From contig NZ_KB908337.1 in assembly GCF_000382385.1 (NCBI RefSeq), positions 1-52,098 on the forward strand: DNA of 52,098 nucleotides, given 5' to 3'. Below the pieces are notes generated by a model, which saw only the letters and a list, made by a program, of their open reading frames with translations, was not told the origin of the DNA and did not search any database. The position numbers were made by a program, and so were the translations under genes. Origin of the DNA: Segatella maculosa DSM 19339 = JCM 15638. Lineage in GTDB: Bacteria; Bacteroidota; Bacteroidia; Bacteroidales; Bacteroidaceae. Below, piece by piece: positions 32,355-41,600 of this stretch; position 1 is the first letter of the stretch, and every line of letters begins with the position of its first letter.

Positions 32355-33392
32355 TTATCTTCTTCCGCCAAAGACTCCTTGCCCACTCTGAGTGCTTCCG
32401 CCGCCTCCGAACGAGCGGGTCGGCGCACTGTTTTCGCCGAATGAGCGACTCGGAGCACTTCCGCCGAAAGCGTTTGAGGGCGCATTGTTGTTGAAAGAAC
32501 GGCTTGGCACGTCGCCACCGAAGCTCCGTCCTGTGCTTGGACGGTCGAAAGTGCGACTCGGTTGCCTGTCGTTACTGCCGCGATCTGCGCCAAACACGCG
32601 GTCTGGAACGGCCGGAACGGTAGACCGGGTGCTGCTCGGTCGGTTGTTGAATGCGCCATTGCTGCGGCTTTCGGTAGCGGCACTGCCTCCGAATATGCGG
32701 CTCTGAGTGTTGTTGTCAAACGAGTTTCCGCTGCGAGAATAGCTGTCGCTGCCACCGAAAACACGGTTGTTGCGCGGCTCGTTTCCATAGATGCGACTGT
32801 TTCTGTTGCCTCCGAAGACGCGGTTTTCAATGCGGTTATAGTCGGATTCCCTACTGCTGAAGCCCCGCCCATAGCTGCCGTTGTTGAAATGGTCGCGCAT
32901 GCCGACGAACCTGCGGCTGTCTTTGAAGCCGTAATTTCGGCCGTAATACCAACTCCGTCCGCCGTTTATTCGCCAGCTATGTCCGCCACGATAGACGGCA
33001 TAAAAGTCGGGACAACCAAAATAGAAATAGTCTCTATGGGGATAACGGGCGTAGATTCGGAAGCGCCAATAGCCGTCGTTCCAATAAAGCGGACGGTAGA
33101 AATAGTTGGCTGCACAGTAGTTTCGGTATTGCCAGTCAAGCAGAATATAACTCAAATCGAGGTTGCGACGGGTCCAATATGTGCCATAAAGGTCGCCATA
33201 GTCATTGATGCTCATCAGATAGTCGAGGTTGATTTCGTAGGCAGCCTCATACTGTTCGTCGGTGAGGTTCAGTTCATACGCCATCTTATCCGTGAGGAAA
33301 AGGGCCTGTCGGCGGGCTTGTTCATAACTCATTGCACTTGCAGAGACTGTCAATGTGAACAGCGTAACGAGGGTTAATATCAGCTTTTTCAT
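32355..33392 (-). CDS. Secreted protein with low-complexity F-G-G repeat tail
   Basis: The 345-residue protein has a signal peptide (MKKLILTLVTLFTLTVSASA). Residues 22-110 are helical and Tyr-rich (SYEQARRQALFLTDKMAYEL, LTDEQYEAAYEINLDYLMS). From about 150 to the end it is rich in Arg, Ser, Asn, Gly and Phe, with about ten copies of a motif of the form hydrophobic-Phe-Gly-Gly (VFGGNRN, IFGGSAA, SFGGDVP, AFGGSAP, VFGGRR). Function is unknown; such tails may bind other polymers or form condensed, gel-like assemblies. A promoter with TACCTTTG at 33461-33468 lies upstream on the minus strand. Confidence 0.85.
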   Translation of the reverse strand: MKKLILTLVTLFTLTVSASAMSYEQARRQALFLTDKMAYELNLTDEQYEAAYEINLDYLMSINDYGDLYGTYWTRRNLDLSYILLDWQYRNYCAANYFYRPLYWNDGYWRFRIYARYPHRDYFYFGCPDFYAVYRGGHSWRINGGRSWYYGRNYGFKDSRRFVGMRDHFNNGSYGRGFSSRESDYNRIENRVFGGNRNSRIYGNEPRNNRVFGGSDSYSRSGNSFDNNTQSRIFGGSAATESRSNGAFNNRPSSTRSTVPAVPDRVFGADRGSNDRQPSRTFDRPSTGRSFGGDVPSRSFNNNAPSNAFGGSAPSRSFGENSAPTRSFGGGGSTQSGQGVFGGRR

Positions 33393-33720
33393 CGTCGTAT
33401 GTTTTATATTGCTATCTTGTTTGTGGGGTCTGAGACACTCTACGCCTCGCCTTCACGTTACAAAGGTAGGACTATTCATCGCCTGCAAGAAAGGATTTTC
33501 CCTAAAGGGGCATGGGAATTTCCCTAATATTCGGCAGGGCTTTGTCCGCGAAAACCGTGGACGGAGCGGCAGAAAGCAAGGCTTGGCGCAAGACGACACA
33601 CTACATCGTTATGCAAAAACGGCCTTATTCGCTGGCAATATGCCTGCGATTTCTTCTCCCTGCCCTTGGGAGAAGCCGGGGGAAAGGCTCTTGTTAATTG
33701 TCAATTTAATTCATATTCGA
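33393..33720. other. Intergenic region, promoter and decayed repeats
   Basis: After the promoter of the secreted protein gene (TACCTTTG at 33461-33468, minus strand) the sequence has short palindromes (TTCCCTAAAGGGGCATGGGAA-like, 33497-33520) and a partial GC-rich arm (33653-33690, with GGGAGAAGCCGGGGGAAAGG). No gene is recognised. Confidence 0.5.
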
Positions 33721-33788
33721 TTTGCATTCGCCTGCAATTTTTTGTATATTTGCATAGGGGAAAGTCTCAAGAGGCTTTCTCCTTTTTT
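33721..33788 (+). ncRNA. Compact promoter-terminator unit, copy 2
   Basis: TTTG (33721-33724) and TATATTTG (33745-33752), 20 bases apart, are followed after 4 bases by the stem GGAGAAAGCC-type hairpin (33757-33782, GAAAGTCTC with GAGGCTTTC) and six T (33783-33788). The first unit at 23361-23428 has the same order, spacing and stem core. The expected RNA is about 30 nt. Confidence 0.6.
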
Positions 33789-34018
33789 GTTGTGTGGGGT
33801 AGAAAAGGAGGCCGTATGGCTGGAATAGGCTTTCAACATGGCCGATATGATGCTTTAATATGCGTTGTTTTGCAGTGTAAAGTGGCTGACATTGCGTGAC
33901 AAGATGAGTGATTTTGGCTTGTGAAGGGGCTGATATTGGGAGACGACTTGACCGGAGTAAGGTTTTCAATACGCCCGTTCTGTAAAATTTTCTGATTATT
34001 TTTACTTTCTTTTCAAGG
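33789..34018. repeat. Degenerate repeat tract after promoter-terminator copy 2
   Basis: Loose variants such as TGGCCGATATGATGC, GGCTGACATTGCGTG and GGCTGATATTGGGAG recur every 20-30 bases, as after copy 1. No gene is seen. Confidence 0.4.
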
Positions 34019-34144
34019 GTGGTTTATGTAGCAACAACATTGCGGCAGCATGATGATTTCTGGCAAATTTCAATCTTGTTTTCTTGCTTTTCCGCTGAAA
34101 GATACTTATCTTTGAGCCATGAAATGCATAACCGGTGTCTTAAG

Positions 34145-34663
34145 ATGAGGAAACTATTGCTGGTCATATTGTTCTTCTTGGTGGCTTGTGTTGCTACTTC
34201 GGCCTTCTTCTTCGGCCACGAACGCACGCCGATGGAGCGTTTCAAAGAGGGAATGAACTTTGCCCGATTTGTCACTTACACGGATTCAGACTTCGATTAT
34301 CAGTTTGAATATCCCTCATTTCTGCGGCAGGAGCAAGTCGACGGCTATGGTTGTGGGCACGTAAGGTTCGGCTATCACGATGGTGTGAACATCGTTATGG
34401 AGTGCAAGGTGGTGCCCGAAAGTGTCTATACGTTCCGTCGTGGCGACCTCATACGGCGTGGATTGCTTGACGATATGCCCGATTATGCCTATGCTTCCCA
34501 CTATATCCGGCGCGATAAACGCTGGTACGTGCTCACGTTGTATTACCCTTCTGACTATCAAAAAGCTGTGGCCCGGATACTCTATAAGGTGGAGAAATGG
34601 AGGGCGGACATGCCTTTTAAGCTCTTTCCGAAGCGCTCACATCACGAGAGAAAGGCGGGGTGA
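34145..34663 (+). CDS. Membrane-anchored conserved hypothetical protein
   Basis: The 172-residue protein starts with a hydrophobic anchor (RKLLLVILFFLVACVATSAFFF) and continues with an extracytoplasmic domain containing DSDFDYQFEYPSFLRQE, GHVRFGYHDGVNIVMECKV and WYVLTLYYPSDYQKAVARIL. A TATCTTTG box at 34107-34114 places transcription just upstream, so I choose the ATG at 34145 (or 34127); the longer frame would start before the promoter. A Cys inside the anchor (LVACVAT) could be a lipid site but the context is weak. Its function is not known. Confidence 0.75.
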   Translation: MRKLLLVILFFLVACVATSAFFFGHERTPMERFKEGMNFARFVTYTDSDFDYQFEYPSFLRQEQVDGYGCGHVRFGYHDGVNIVMECKVVPESVYTFRRGDLIRRGLLDDMPDYAYASHYIRRDKRWYVLTLYYPSDYQKAVARILYKVEKWRADMPFKLFPKRSHHERKAG

Positions 34664-34720
34664 GGGGGTGTTTTCTGCGAGATAATGTGACAACCGCAAT
34701 GTAAAAAAAGCATAATTTAT

Positions 34721-34751
34721 TTTGAAATACGTCCCTTTTGCGGTATATTTG
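34721..34751 (+). promoter_or_regulatory. Promoter of the tmRNA gene
   Basis: TTTG (34721-34724) and TATATTTG (34744-34751) are 19 bases apart. The mature tmRNA begins about 107 bases after the expected start, so a leader is removed by processing. Confidence 0.75.
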
Positions 34752-34864
34752 CATCATTAAAATAGCCGACAAGGCGGTCGAAACGTGTGCCTAAATCCGT
34801 GTAGACAGCTGCGTCGGACCATTCTTCGCACTTATGACGGCGGTTATAAGGCGTAGATAATCTC

Positions 34865-35260
34865 GGGGTTGACTGGATTTGACGGCGAGATGAAATGGTA
34901 CGTAAGCACGTGGAGCCTTGGTTTCTTGCTCCTAAATCAGAGAAATCAGAAAATTAATTGGCGAAAATAATTACGCTCTCGCTGCCTGATCGAAGCATAG
35001 TAGATCATTGGCTTTATCGCGTTACAAGGTGATGCGACGAGACACTGCTCCAAGGATGTGGTTCCGAATCTAAGGGTTAAGCGGTGCAGGTAAATCGGAA
35101 ATAGCGTCAGAATGCCTCGCTTCGGGCGTGAAACTTTAGAGGATAAGGTCATGGTTGGTGGTCCGGGTCTTGCCATGGCACGAAAATAAAGTCCGGAATA
35201 AACGTGTAGAAAGCGTATGGTTTCCTTGTGCGGACGTGGGTTCGACTCCCACCAGCTCCA
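34865..35260 (+). ncRNA. ssrA: Transfer-messenger RNA (tmRNA)
   Basis: The RNA rescues stalled ribosomes. The 5' end GGGGTTGACTGGATTTGACG and the 3' end with a T-loop (GTGGGTTCGACTCCCAC) and CAGCTCCA pair as a tRNA-like acceptor stem. The reading part at 34960-34989 encodes the tag GENNYALAA followed by TGA, a typical Bacteroidales tag. The 3' CCA is not fully encoded and must be added. Length of about 396 nt is normal. A terminator hairpin follows at 35305-35344. Confidence 0.95.
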
Positions 35261-35304
35261 CTTAACGTACTCTGAACAAGAGTTTTTAGGAAATTGATTA
35301 AATC

Positions 35305-35344
35305 AGATAATCGCTGTAATCTCAAAGAATTACGGCGATTATCT
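35305..35344 (+). terminator. Terminator after tmRNA
   Basis: AGATAATCGCTGTAAT (35305-35320) pairs with 35329-35344, one G-U pair included, around an 8-base loop. The stem core (AATCGC-GTAAT) resembles the one at 563-596, which suggests a recurrent terminator sequence in this genome. Confidence 0.75.
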
Positions 35345-35615
35345 ATTATATACCCCTGTTTGGGAGTACATACAGGTATCACTGAGTCGCTTAAAATACT
35401 CCCAATTGGCTACAATATGGCTACAGGAAAAATCATACTTCTAAAATTGTAGCCAGTGATACCATACAGCGTAAATATAGATACCGCATATTCCTTTGTT
35501 ATTCAAAGAATCATGTCGAACTTTGTAGCTGTAAAAACGATGCGTAACTCGCTCGTAAGCGGGACAGAAATACTATTTACTTCTAAAAAGAAGTTTATAG
35601 ATGTATCCCTGAATA
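35345..35615. other. Intergenic, possible decayed element next to tmRNA
   Basis: The sequence has GGCTACA three times (35409-35426 and in inverse form) and an open stretch near 35516-35625 that reads NFVAVKTMRNSLVSGTEILF before a stop. It may be debris of an element that used the tmRNA 3' end as target, but no integrase motif is identifiable. Confidence 0.35.
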
Positions 35616-35616
35616 T

Positions 35617-35645
35617 AAAAAAGTAGGCTGGATTTGCCAGCCTAC
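35617..35645 (-). terminator. Terminator of the metal efflux operon
   Basis: The perfect stem GTAGGCTGG/CCAGCCTAC (35623-35631 with 35637-35645) has a 5-base loop and is followed on the minus strand by TTTTTT (35617-35622). It lies about 55 bases after the last gene of the operon. Confidence 0.85.
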
Positions 35646-35701
35646 CAATGTTCAGTACTAAAAATCGAGAGGTTTTTAGCCTGTCAAATGTCCATACATC
35701 C

Positions 35702-36031
35702 CTATTTACGATACTTGCAGCATCCAGGGAGTTTGTTATAAGTGGCTTGTGGGGCTTTTATATTGCCACTATCGTGACCTGAAGCAGATACCGCTTTCTG
35801 CACTTTCTTCGCATCAGTCTTGGTGTTATCATACACAAGCGTGAGCTTTTGTGCTTTCAAATTCCATGTAGCCGACAACACTCCGGGAACAGCTTTTGCG
35901 GCTTTCTCTATGCGTGGCTTACACATTTCGTTACATTTCCCGTTTACTGGGATTTCTGTTTTCACTGTTTTGGCCTGCATGGTTGCGCTCATGGCTGCAA
36001 CAGCAAGCATTGTTAAAATCACTTTTTTCAT
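35702..36031 (-). CDS. Secreted heavy-metal-associated (HMA) domain protein
   Basis: The 109-residue protein has a signal peptide (MKKVILTMLAVAAMSATMQA) and one HMA domain. The usual metal site Cys-x-x-Cys is replaced by Cys33-Asn-Glu-Met-Cys37, so three residues separate the cysteines. A further Cys-Cys pair lies in the tail (PGCCKYRK) and may take part in binding. It is the last gene of the efflux operon and should bind copper or a similar ion in the periplasm and hand it to the CusB adaptor or pump; this follows from context. Confidence 0.85.
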   Translation of the reverse strand: MKKVILTMLAVAAMSATMQAKTVKTEIPVNGKCNEMCKPRIEKAAKAVPGVLSATWNLKAQKLTLVYDNTKTDAKKVQKAVSASGHDSGNIKAPQATYNKLPGCCKYRK

Positions 36032-36062
36032 TTTCTTGTTATATTAAATAAATAAAATAATA

Positions 36063-37334
36063 TTACTGATCCATCATACTTTCTTTGCCAGCCAGCTGTG
36101 CACTGGCATCAACAGCAAAGGTTCCATTCGTCACAATCTCTTCGCCTTCAGCCAAACCATCCGTGATGACATAGCCATTGGATAGCGAAGGACCCAACGT
36201 TACACGTCGTAATCTGAAAGTAGGTTGCATTTCTCCCGTGTCTTTTACATAGACGATACTTCGTTTTCCTGTCCACATCACGGCACTCTTCGGCACGACA
36301 ATCTCACCATGATATTGCTTCATGTTGGCCACAATGTTGCCCGTCAAGGTCATTTCGGGTTTAAACCATCCATTTGCATTATTCATTTCTACGCGCACAC
36401 CGGCCGTTCTACTGGAAGAGTCAATCACGGGATCGACGAAACTTACGCTGCCCGTGAACACTTTTCCAGGCATCGCTTCGGCTGTAAAGTGAATCTTTTC
36501 ACCAACATGAATAAATGGTAAGTCGCTTTCATATGCTTGGAACATAGCCCAAACCTTGCCGAGATTTGCAATCTTCAGTAACGCTTGTCCTTGTTTAACA
36601 TAATCGCCTGGATTGATATACTTTTCAATCACAGTGCCCGAAGTATTAGCCTTCAGCGTGGTGTAGGGGGATGCTTTGCGTGTGTGCATCAGTTGATTGA
36701 TTTGTGCTTGCGTGATATTCAGCAGTCTAAGCTTCTCAATAGCTGCGTCAATCAGCGGTTTCTTTTGGGGCGATGCAGGGAAGTTCATCGCTGCAATCAG
36801 TTCTTGTTCAATGGCGTATAGCGTCGGAGAATAGATCACAGCCAATGCTTGTCCACGACTAACACGGTCGCCCGGCACATTGATCAATAGTTTCTCGATG
36901 CGTCCTTCCACGTAAGATGACTGCGTTTGTTCTAAGCGCTGGTCGGGCAATATCTTCCCGAATAGGCGCACTTCTTTGTTTGTTGCTCCGCTGCCAACAA
37001 CCTCTGTCTCGATATTTGCCAATGCAACGGCCTCATCACTCATCACAATAGCATTGGAATCGGTTGTTGTTGCGCTTTGCTTTTCATCGTTGACAGGGAT
37101 AAGATCCATCCCACAAATGGGGCATTTCCCGGGGTGATCTTGTCTCACTTGTGGGTGCATGGAGCAGGTGTACATCGTTTTTCCTCCCGAATGTTGGTGT
37201 ACATCTGTTGTGTGAGTGGTGCGGAAGAGGAGCCACCCTAATAGGAGTCCTATCGTCAGCGCAGCGGCAAACGATAGCTGGATATGTTTTTTTATGAAAT
37301 CTTTCATCATCTTTTGCTTCTTTTGGTTATACAT
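36063..37334 (-). CDS. cusB: CusB-type periplasmic adaptor of a metal efflux pump
   Basis: The 423-residue membrane fusion protein has an N-terminal membrane anchor (about 19-38), then a metal-binding motif MYTCSMHPQVRQDHPGKCPI with Cys57, Cys71 and Cys74, and the CusB body: VEGRIEKLLINVPGDRVSRG, an alpha-hairpin, a second barrel segment ANTSGTVIEKYINPGDYVKQ and the C-terminal MP domain. It joins the CusA pump to the CusC outer-membrane channel. It starts 4 bases after the cusC stop. The CSMHP...CPICGM motif is usual in Bacteroidetes adaptors. ATGs at codons 9 and 10 are alternatives. Confidence 0.9.
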   Translation of the reverse strand: MYNQKKQKMMKDFIKKHIQLSFAAALTIGLLLGWLLFRTTHTTDVHQHSGGKTMYTCSMHPQVRQDHPGKCPICGMDLIPVNDEKQSATTTDSNAIVMSDEAVALANIETEVVGSGATNKEVRLFGKILPDQRLEQTQSSYVEGRIEKLLINVPGDRVSRGQALAVIYSPTLYAIEQELIAAMNFPASPQKKPLIDAAIEKLRLLNITQAQINQLMHTRKASPYTTLKANTSGTVIEKYINPGDYVKQGQALLKIANLGKVWAMFQAYESDLPFIHVGEKIHFTAEAMPGKVFTGSVSFVDPVIDSSSRTAGVRVEMNNANGWFKPEMTLTGNIVANMKQYHGEIVVPKSAVMWTGKRSIVYVKDTGEMQPTFRLRRVTLGPSLSNGYVITDGLAEGEEIVTNGTFAVDASAQLAGKESMMDQ

Positions 37335-37338
37335 TCTT

Positions 37339-38619
37339 TTACTTCACATTGCGTGCAATGAGCTGGATAGCCTCTGCCGTGATGGTGTTATATTGCGCAT
37401 TAGCTTCGGCTTTTAAGAGGTCGTAGTCGATGCTTTCGCGTGTCGTTTGAAGAATATCGGTGAGCGATGTCGCCCCCGTAGCATATTCTTTTTGCATCAG
37501 TTCGAGCGTTCTGTTGAGCAAATTCACCTCACTCTCATAAAGCTTCAATTTGCGTTTTATATCGTCAGCCCGCTGTTCAATGCTGAGATATGTGCTTTGA
37601 AGTGCATCCAACTGACTTTGATAATTGTAGGCTGCGCTACGTTCCATGAGTTGTGCACTATGGATAGCCGACGTAATCTTTTTGCGATAAATGGGGATTG
37701 TGACGCTCACCATGGGCATCACCATGTCTTTTCCGTTCATGTTGGGCATCATTGGCATGTCAACTTTCCCATTGAGCATATATTGAAGTCCCACACCTAT
37801 CATGGGCATACCTTTTGCTCTGGTTTGCTCTTCCTGTGATTTAAACGCCTTTTGGATAGCCGAATACTGTGCGAGTTTGGGATTGTTTCGTTCAATCTCT
37901 ATCCAATTAAAGGTGGGCATCTGCCGTAATGGGATGGAATCGGGTAGGGACAAAGCTGCATTTGGCTGCTGATGCAGCATGATGTTGAACTGCTGCTTTT
38001 GTAAAGTCAGTTGGGTTTCAAGACTTTCCGTTTGTTCTTTCAATCGCTCCTCTTCTGCATCAAGGCGTAATTGGTCGCTCATTTTCGTGTCACGCCCTGA
38101 AGTATAGTTCTTATAAAGATAGATAGCCACCTTCTTTATATCGTTTAAAAGCGCGCGTTTCTGTTTCACAGCTTTCACTTTCTCTTGCGTTGCGAGTATG
38201 GAATACCATTGTTTCTCAACGTTGAAAGCTGTTAATAAACTTTTTTCGCGAAACTTCTGGTAGGCCTCTTGCGCTTTATATTCCATTTGTTCGCGACCTG
38301 CTTTCAGTGTGCCAAACCATGGAAACATCTGCATAATGGTTATGGTTGCAAGCTGTTTTCCATTGACATGGTGTATCGCTTGTGGGAAAAGGCCGACACT
38401 TAGCTGTGGATCGCTCAAGATACCCGCACCTTGCGCATTGGCCATTTGCGCCTGATAGGCCTGATATTCACTCTTCAGACCGGGATTGTTGCGTATTGCT
38501 TCGGCAATATACACGGCCAAACTATCTTCTTTATGGTCTTTTCCTGTCGCATAAGCACTGCCATAGCTGGCGAATAGTCCTATGCATAGGAAATATAAAA
38601 TCTTATTCTTCATTGTCAT
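37339..38619 (-). CDS. cusC: Outer-membrane channel (TolC/CusC type)
   Basis: The 426-residue protein has a signal peptide (KNKILYFLCIGLFASYGSAYA) and two TolC-like repeats, seen as ILSDPQLSVGLFPQ, MPMIGVGLQYMLNG and long helical parts such as LRLDAEEERLKEQTESLETQ and YATGATSLTDILQTTRESID. It forms the outer-membrane exit of the pump. I start at the ATG at 38619; a TTG at 38631 overlaps the end of cusA and gives four more residues, and an ATG at 38613 is possible. The methionine-rich piece GKVDMPMMPNMNGKDMVMPM may contact metal ions. Confidence 0.88.
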   Translation of the reverse strand: MTMKNKILYFLCIGLFASYGSAYATGKDHKEDSLAVYIAEAIRNNPGLKSEYQAYQAQMANAQGAGILSDPQLSVGLFPQAIHHVNGKQLATITIMQMFPWFGTLKAGREQMEYKAQEAYQKFREKSLLTAFNVEKQWYSILATQEKVKAVKQKRALLNDIKKVAIYLYKNYTSGRDTKMSDQLRLDAEEERLKEQTESLETQLTLQKQQFNIMLHQQPNAALSLPDSIPLRQMPTFNWIEIERNNPKLAQYSAIQKAFKSQEEQTRAKGMPMIGVGLQYMLNGKVDMPMMPNMNGKDMVMPMVSVTIPIYRKKITSAIHSAQLMERSAAYNYQSQLDALQSTYLSIEQRADDIKRKLKLYESEVNLLNRTLELMQKEYATGATSLTDILQTTRESIDYDLLKAEANAQYNTITAEAIQLIARNVK

Positions 38620-38627
38620 TTTCGTTT

Positions 38628-41600
38628 TCAATTTTTCTTCTTTTGTTCACGTTTCAAGGCCGATTCACGCCACCAGCATTGGAAAACCGGCACAACAAAC
38701 ATCGTCATGGTCTGTATTAACATGCCGCCAAAGGTAGGAATGCTCATCGGAACCATGATGTCTGAACCCTTTCCTGTGGATGAAAGCACGGGCAATAGTG
38801 CGATGAGTGTTGTCGCAGTGGTCATTGCTGCTGGGCGAACGCGCTTCATTCCGGCTTCAACAACAGCCTCGCGAATCTCTAAAGGACTATGGGGTTGTCG
38901 TTTTAAGAACACCTGATGGATGTAGGTTCCCATCAAAACACCATCGTCTGTAGCGACGCCAAAGAGTGCGATAAAGCCTACCCAAACGGCAACACTGAGG
39001 TTGATTTGCCCCATACCAAAGAGGGTTCGCATATTCACTCCCGCGATATTGAAGTTTAAAAACCAGTCTTGTCCGTAGAGCCAAATCAGGATAAAGCCGC
39101 CCGCAAAAGCTACAAAAACGCCCGAAAAGTGTATCATTGAGGCCGTGACGCTTTTAAATTGGAAGAAAAGGACCAAGAAAATCAGAATCAACGCAATAGG
39201 AATGACTACCTGAAGGCGTTCTGCAGCATGAATCTGTTGCTCGTAAGTGCCCGTAAATTTATACGTGACGCCCTTAGAAAGTTTAATCTTTCCATGAGCT
39301 ACAAGCTCGTCAATGTGTTTTTGAGCCGCATGAACAACATCCACTTCTGCCTTATTTCCCACCTTATCAAACGTGACATAACCCACTAAAAACGTGTTTT
39401 CACTCTGAATCATCGTCGCGCCTTTGACGAAATGAAAGGTTGCCAATTCGCCCAAAGGAATTTGCGTTCCGTCGGCTGTTGGGACGAGTATTCCGTTTAA
39501 TACATCGGGGTCGTCTCGCAATTCACGTGCATAACGCACACGGATAGGAAAACGTTCGCGCCCCTCAACGGTGCTTCCTTCTGCCATTCCACCGATAGCT
39601 GTCTCGATAACACTTTGCACAGTCCCAACTTGAATGCCATAACGTCCGAGTTTTTCTCTGTCGAGATGAATCTCAATATAAGGTGCTCCTTCAGCACGAT
39701 CATAATATACAGAGGATGAGTTGATGTCGGGTATCGCTTTCAAAGCCTTCTCCATTTGCAAGCCTGCCTGCTCAATCGAAGCCAAATCGGGACCATATAT
39801 CTTTAATCCCATAGGGGCTTTCATCCCCGTTGACAGCATCACTTGCCGGGTTGCAATGGGTTGTAGTTTCGGACTTCCCGTCAATCCCGGGAGATTAGCG
39901 GCCTTCACAATCTCTTTCCAAATGTCATCTTCGTTTTTAATCTCGTCTCTCCACAGACGTATATAGTCGCCATTCTTGTCGCGAATGCGTTTACCATCAT
40001 CGTCCAATTCGTATTCGGGTTTGTAGTTGATGGTTATCTCATACATTTGAATGGGTGCCGGGTCGAGAGCACTTTCCACACGTCCCCATTTGCCAACAAC
40101 CGATTCTACTTCGGGAATGGCTTTTATGCGCTGGTCCAAAATCTTGCAATTCTGTATGTTTTCTTCAACACCACTGTGGGGCATACTTGTGGGCATGAGC
40201 ATGAAAGTGCCTTCGTCTAAGGTGGGCATAAACTCACTTCCCGTCTTTGTCCAAATCATTCCGCCGGCAATCAGGGTCAATATGGGGATAGACATAAACT
40301 TCCATCGGTGGTTTAAACACCAGCGAAGGATTTGCTCATACTTGAGCACCAGAAGCCAAAGGATAGATAGGATGGCCCCCACCGTAACGATAACGAACAG
40401 TAAATTGAGCAACATTCCATTCTGAGGACCTAAAGGAAGCCACATACTTGAAAGCTCATAGGTAGCTAAAAGCACCACAATGGCAATAATCAGCATGTTG
40501 GTGCTGACCGTCCAATGCATGATTTTGAAAGTGCGGGGCACACGTTTTTTGAAGACTTTCAATGCCCATCGTTTTGGAATTCTTAGTGAGAAAATCCAGT
40601 AAGCTAACGTCGGGAGGATTAAAATGCCTAAAAGCAGGGCCGATAATAGGGCAAAAGTCTTTGTAAAAGCTAACGGATGAAACATCTTTCCCTCTTGTGC
40701 CTGCATGGCAAATACAGGTAGAAAGCTGATAATCGTAGTGCCCATGCCCGTCATAACCGCTCCTGAAACCTCATGAACGGCATTCAAAATCAATGCTTCT
40801 AATTGCTTACCGCGGGCATGGGGAGCAGTGCTCAGATGACGAACCACATTTTCCATGAACACAACTCCTACGTCAACCATCACACCAATGGCTATAGCGA
40901 TACCACTAAGTGCCACGATATTGGCCTCAATCCCTAAGAGTTTCATGACGATAAACGTGGTTAATACCGCCAAAGGCAGCATAGTTGCAATCACGAAAGA
41001 GGCGCGCAGGTTGAGCACCAGGATAAGAACAACAATGATACAGATGAGGATTTCGTGCATCAGTGAGCTCTCAAGTGTGCCAATCGTCTCTTTAATCAAT
41101 CTGGTACGGTCGTAAAAAGGCACGACGGTAACGCGCGATGTAGAACCATCTTTCAACGTTTTTTCAGGCATGCCTCCTTGCATTTCGGCAATCTTTGCTT
41201 TCACATTGTTGATAACTTCCATGGGATTGCTGCCGTTACGTGCCACGACAACGCCGCCCACAGCCTCTTGCCCTTCCTTGTCAAGTCCGCCACGTCTGTC
41301 ACCAGGGCCAAACGAAACCTTAGCCACATCCTTAACTCTCACGGCCACACCATGGCGATCTGTGATGGCAGCTTCTTCCAAATCTTTCAGCTTTTTGACG
41401 TAGCCGAGGCCACGAATCAAATATTCTGCGCGGTTCACTTCCATTGTTCCCGCGCCTACATCGATATTCGAATTCTTCACAGCCAACATGACTTGTACGA
41501 GATTCAGGCCGTAAGCACGCATGGCTTCGGGATTAAGATCAACCTGATATTCTTTCACATAGCCACCTACTGAGGCTACTTCGCTGACCCCTTCGGCCGA

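Noticed and set aside
32562..33377. Long plus-strand open frame of 271 residues
   Set aside because: It is antisense to the secreted F-G-G protein, has Val/Ala-rich shadow composition and lacks a promoter; the minus-strand gene has signal peptide and promoter.
33355..33828. Plus-strand frame of 157 residues
   Set aside because: It runs through a promoter, decayed repeats and the promoter-terminator unit; composition is not protein-like.
35149..35382. Minus-strand frame of 77 residues with SRTHVRTRKPYAF
   Set aside because: It lies antisense to the tmRNA 3' end; such frames are a well-known annotation artefact over conserved RNA genes.
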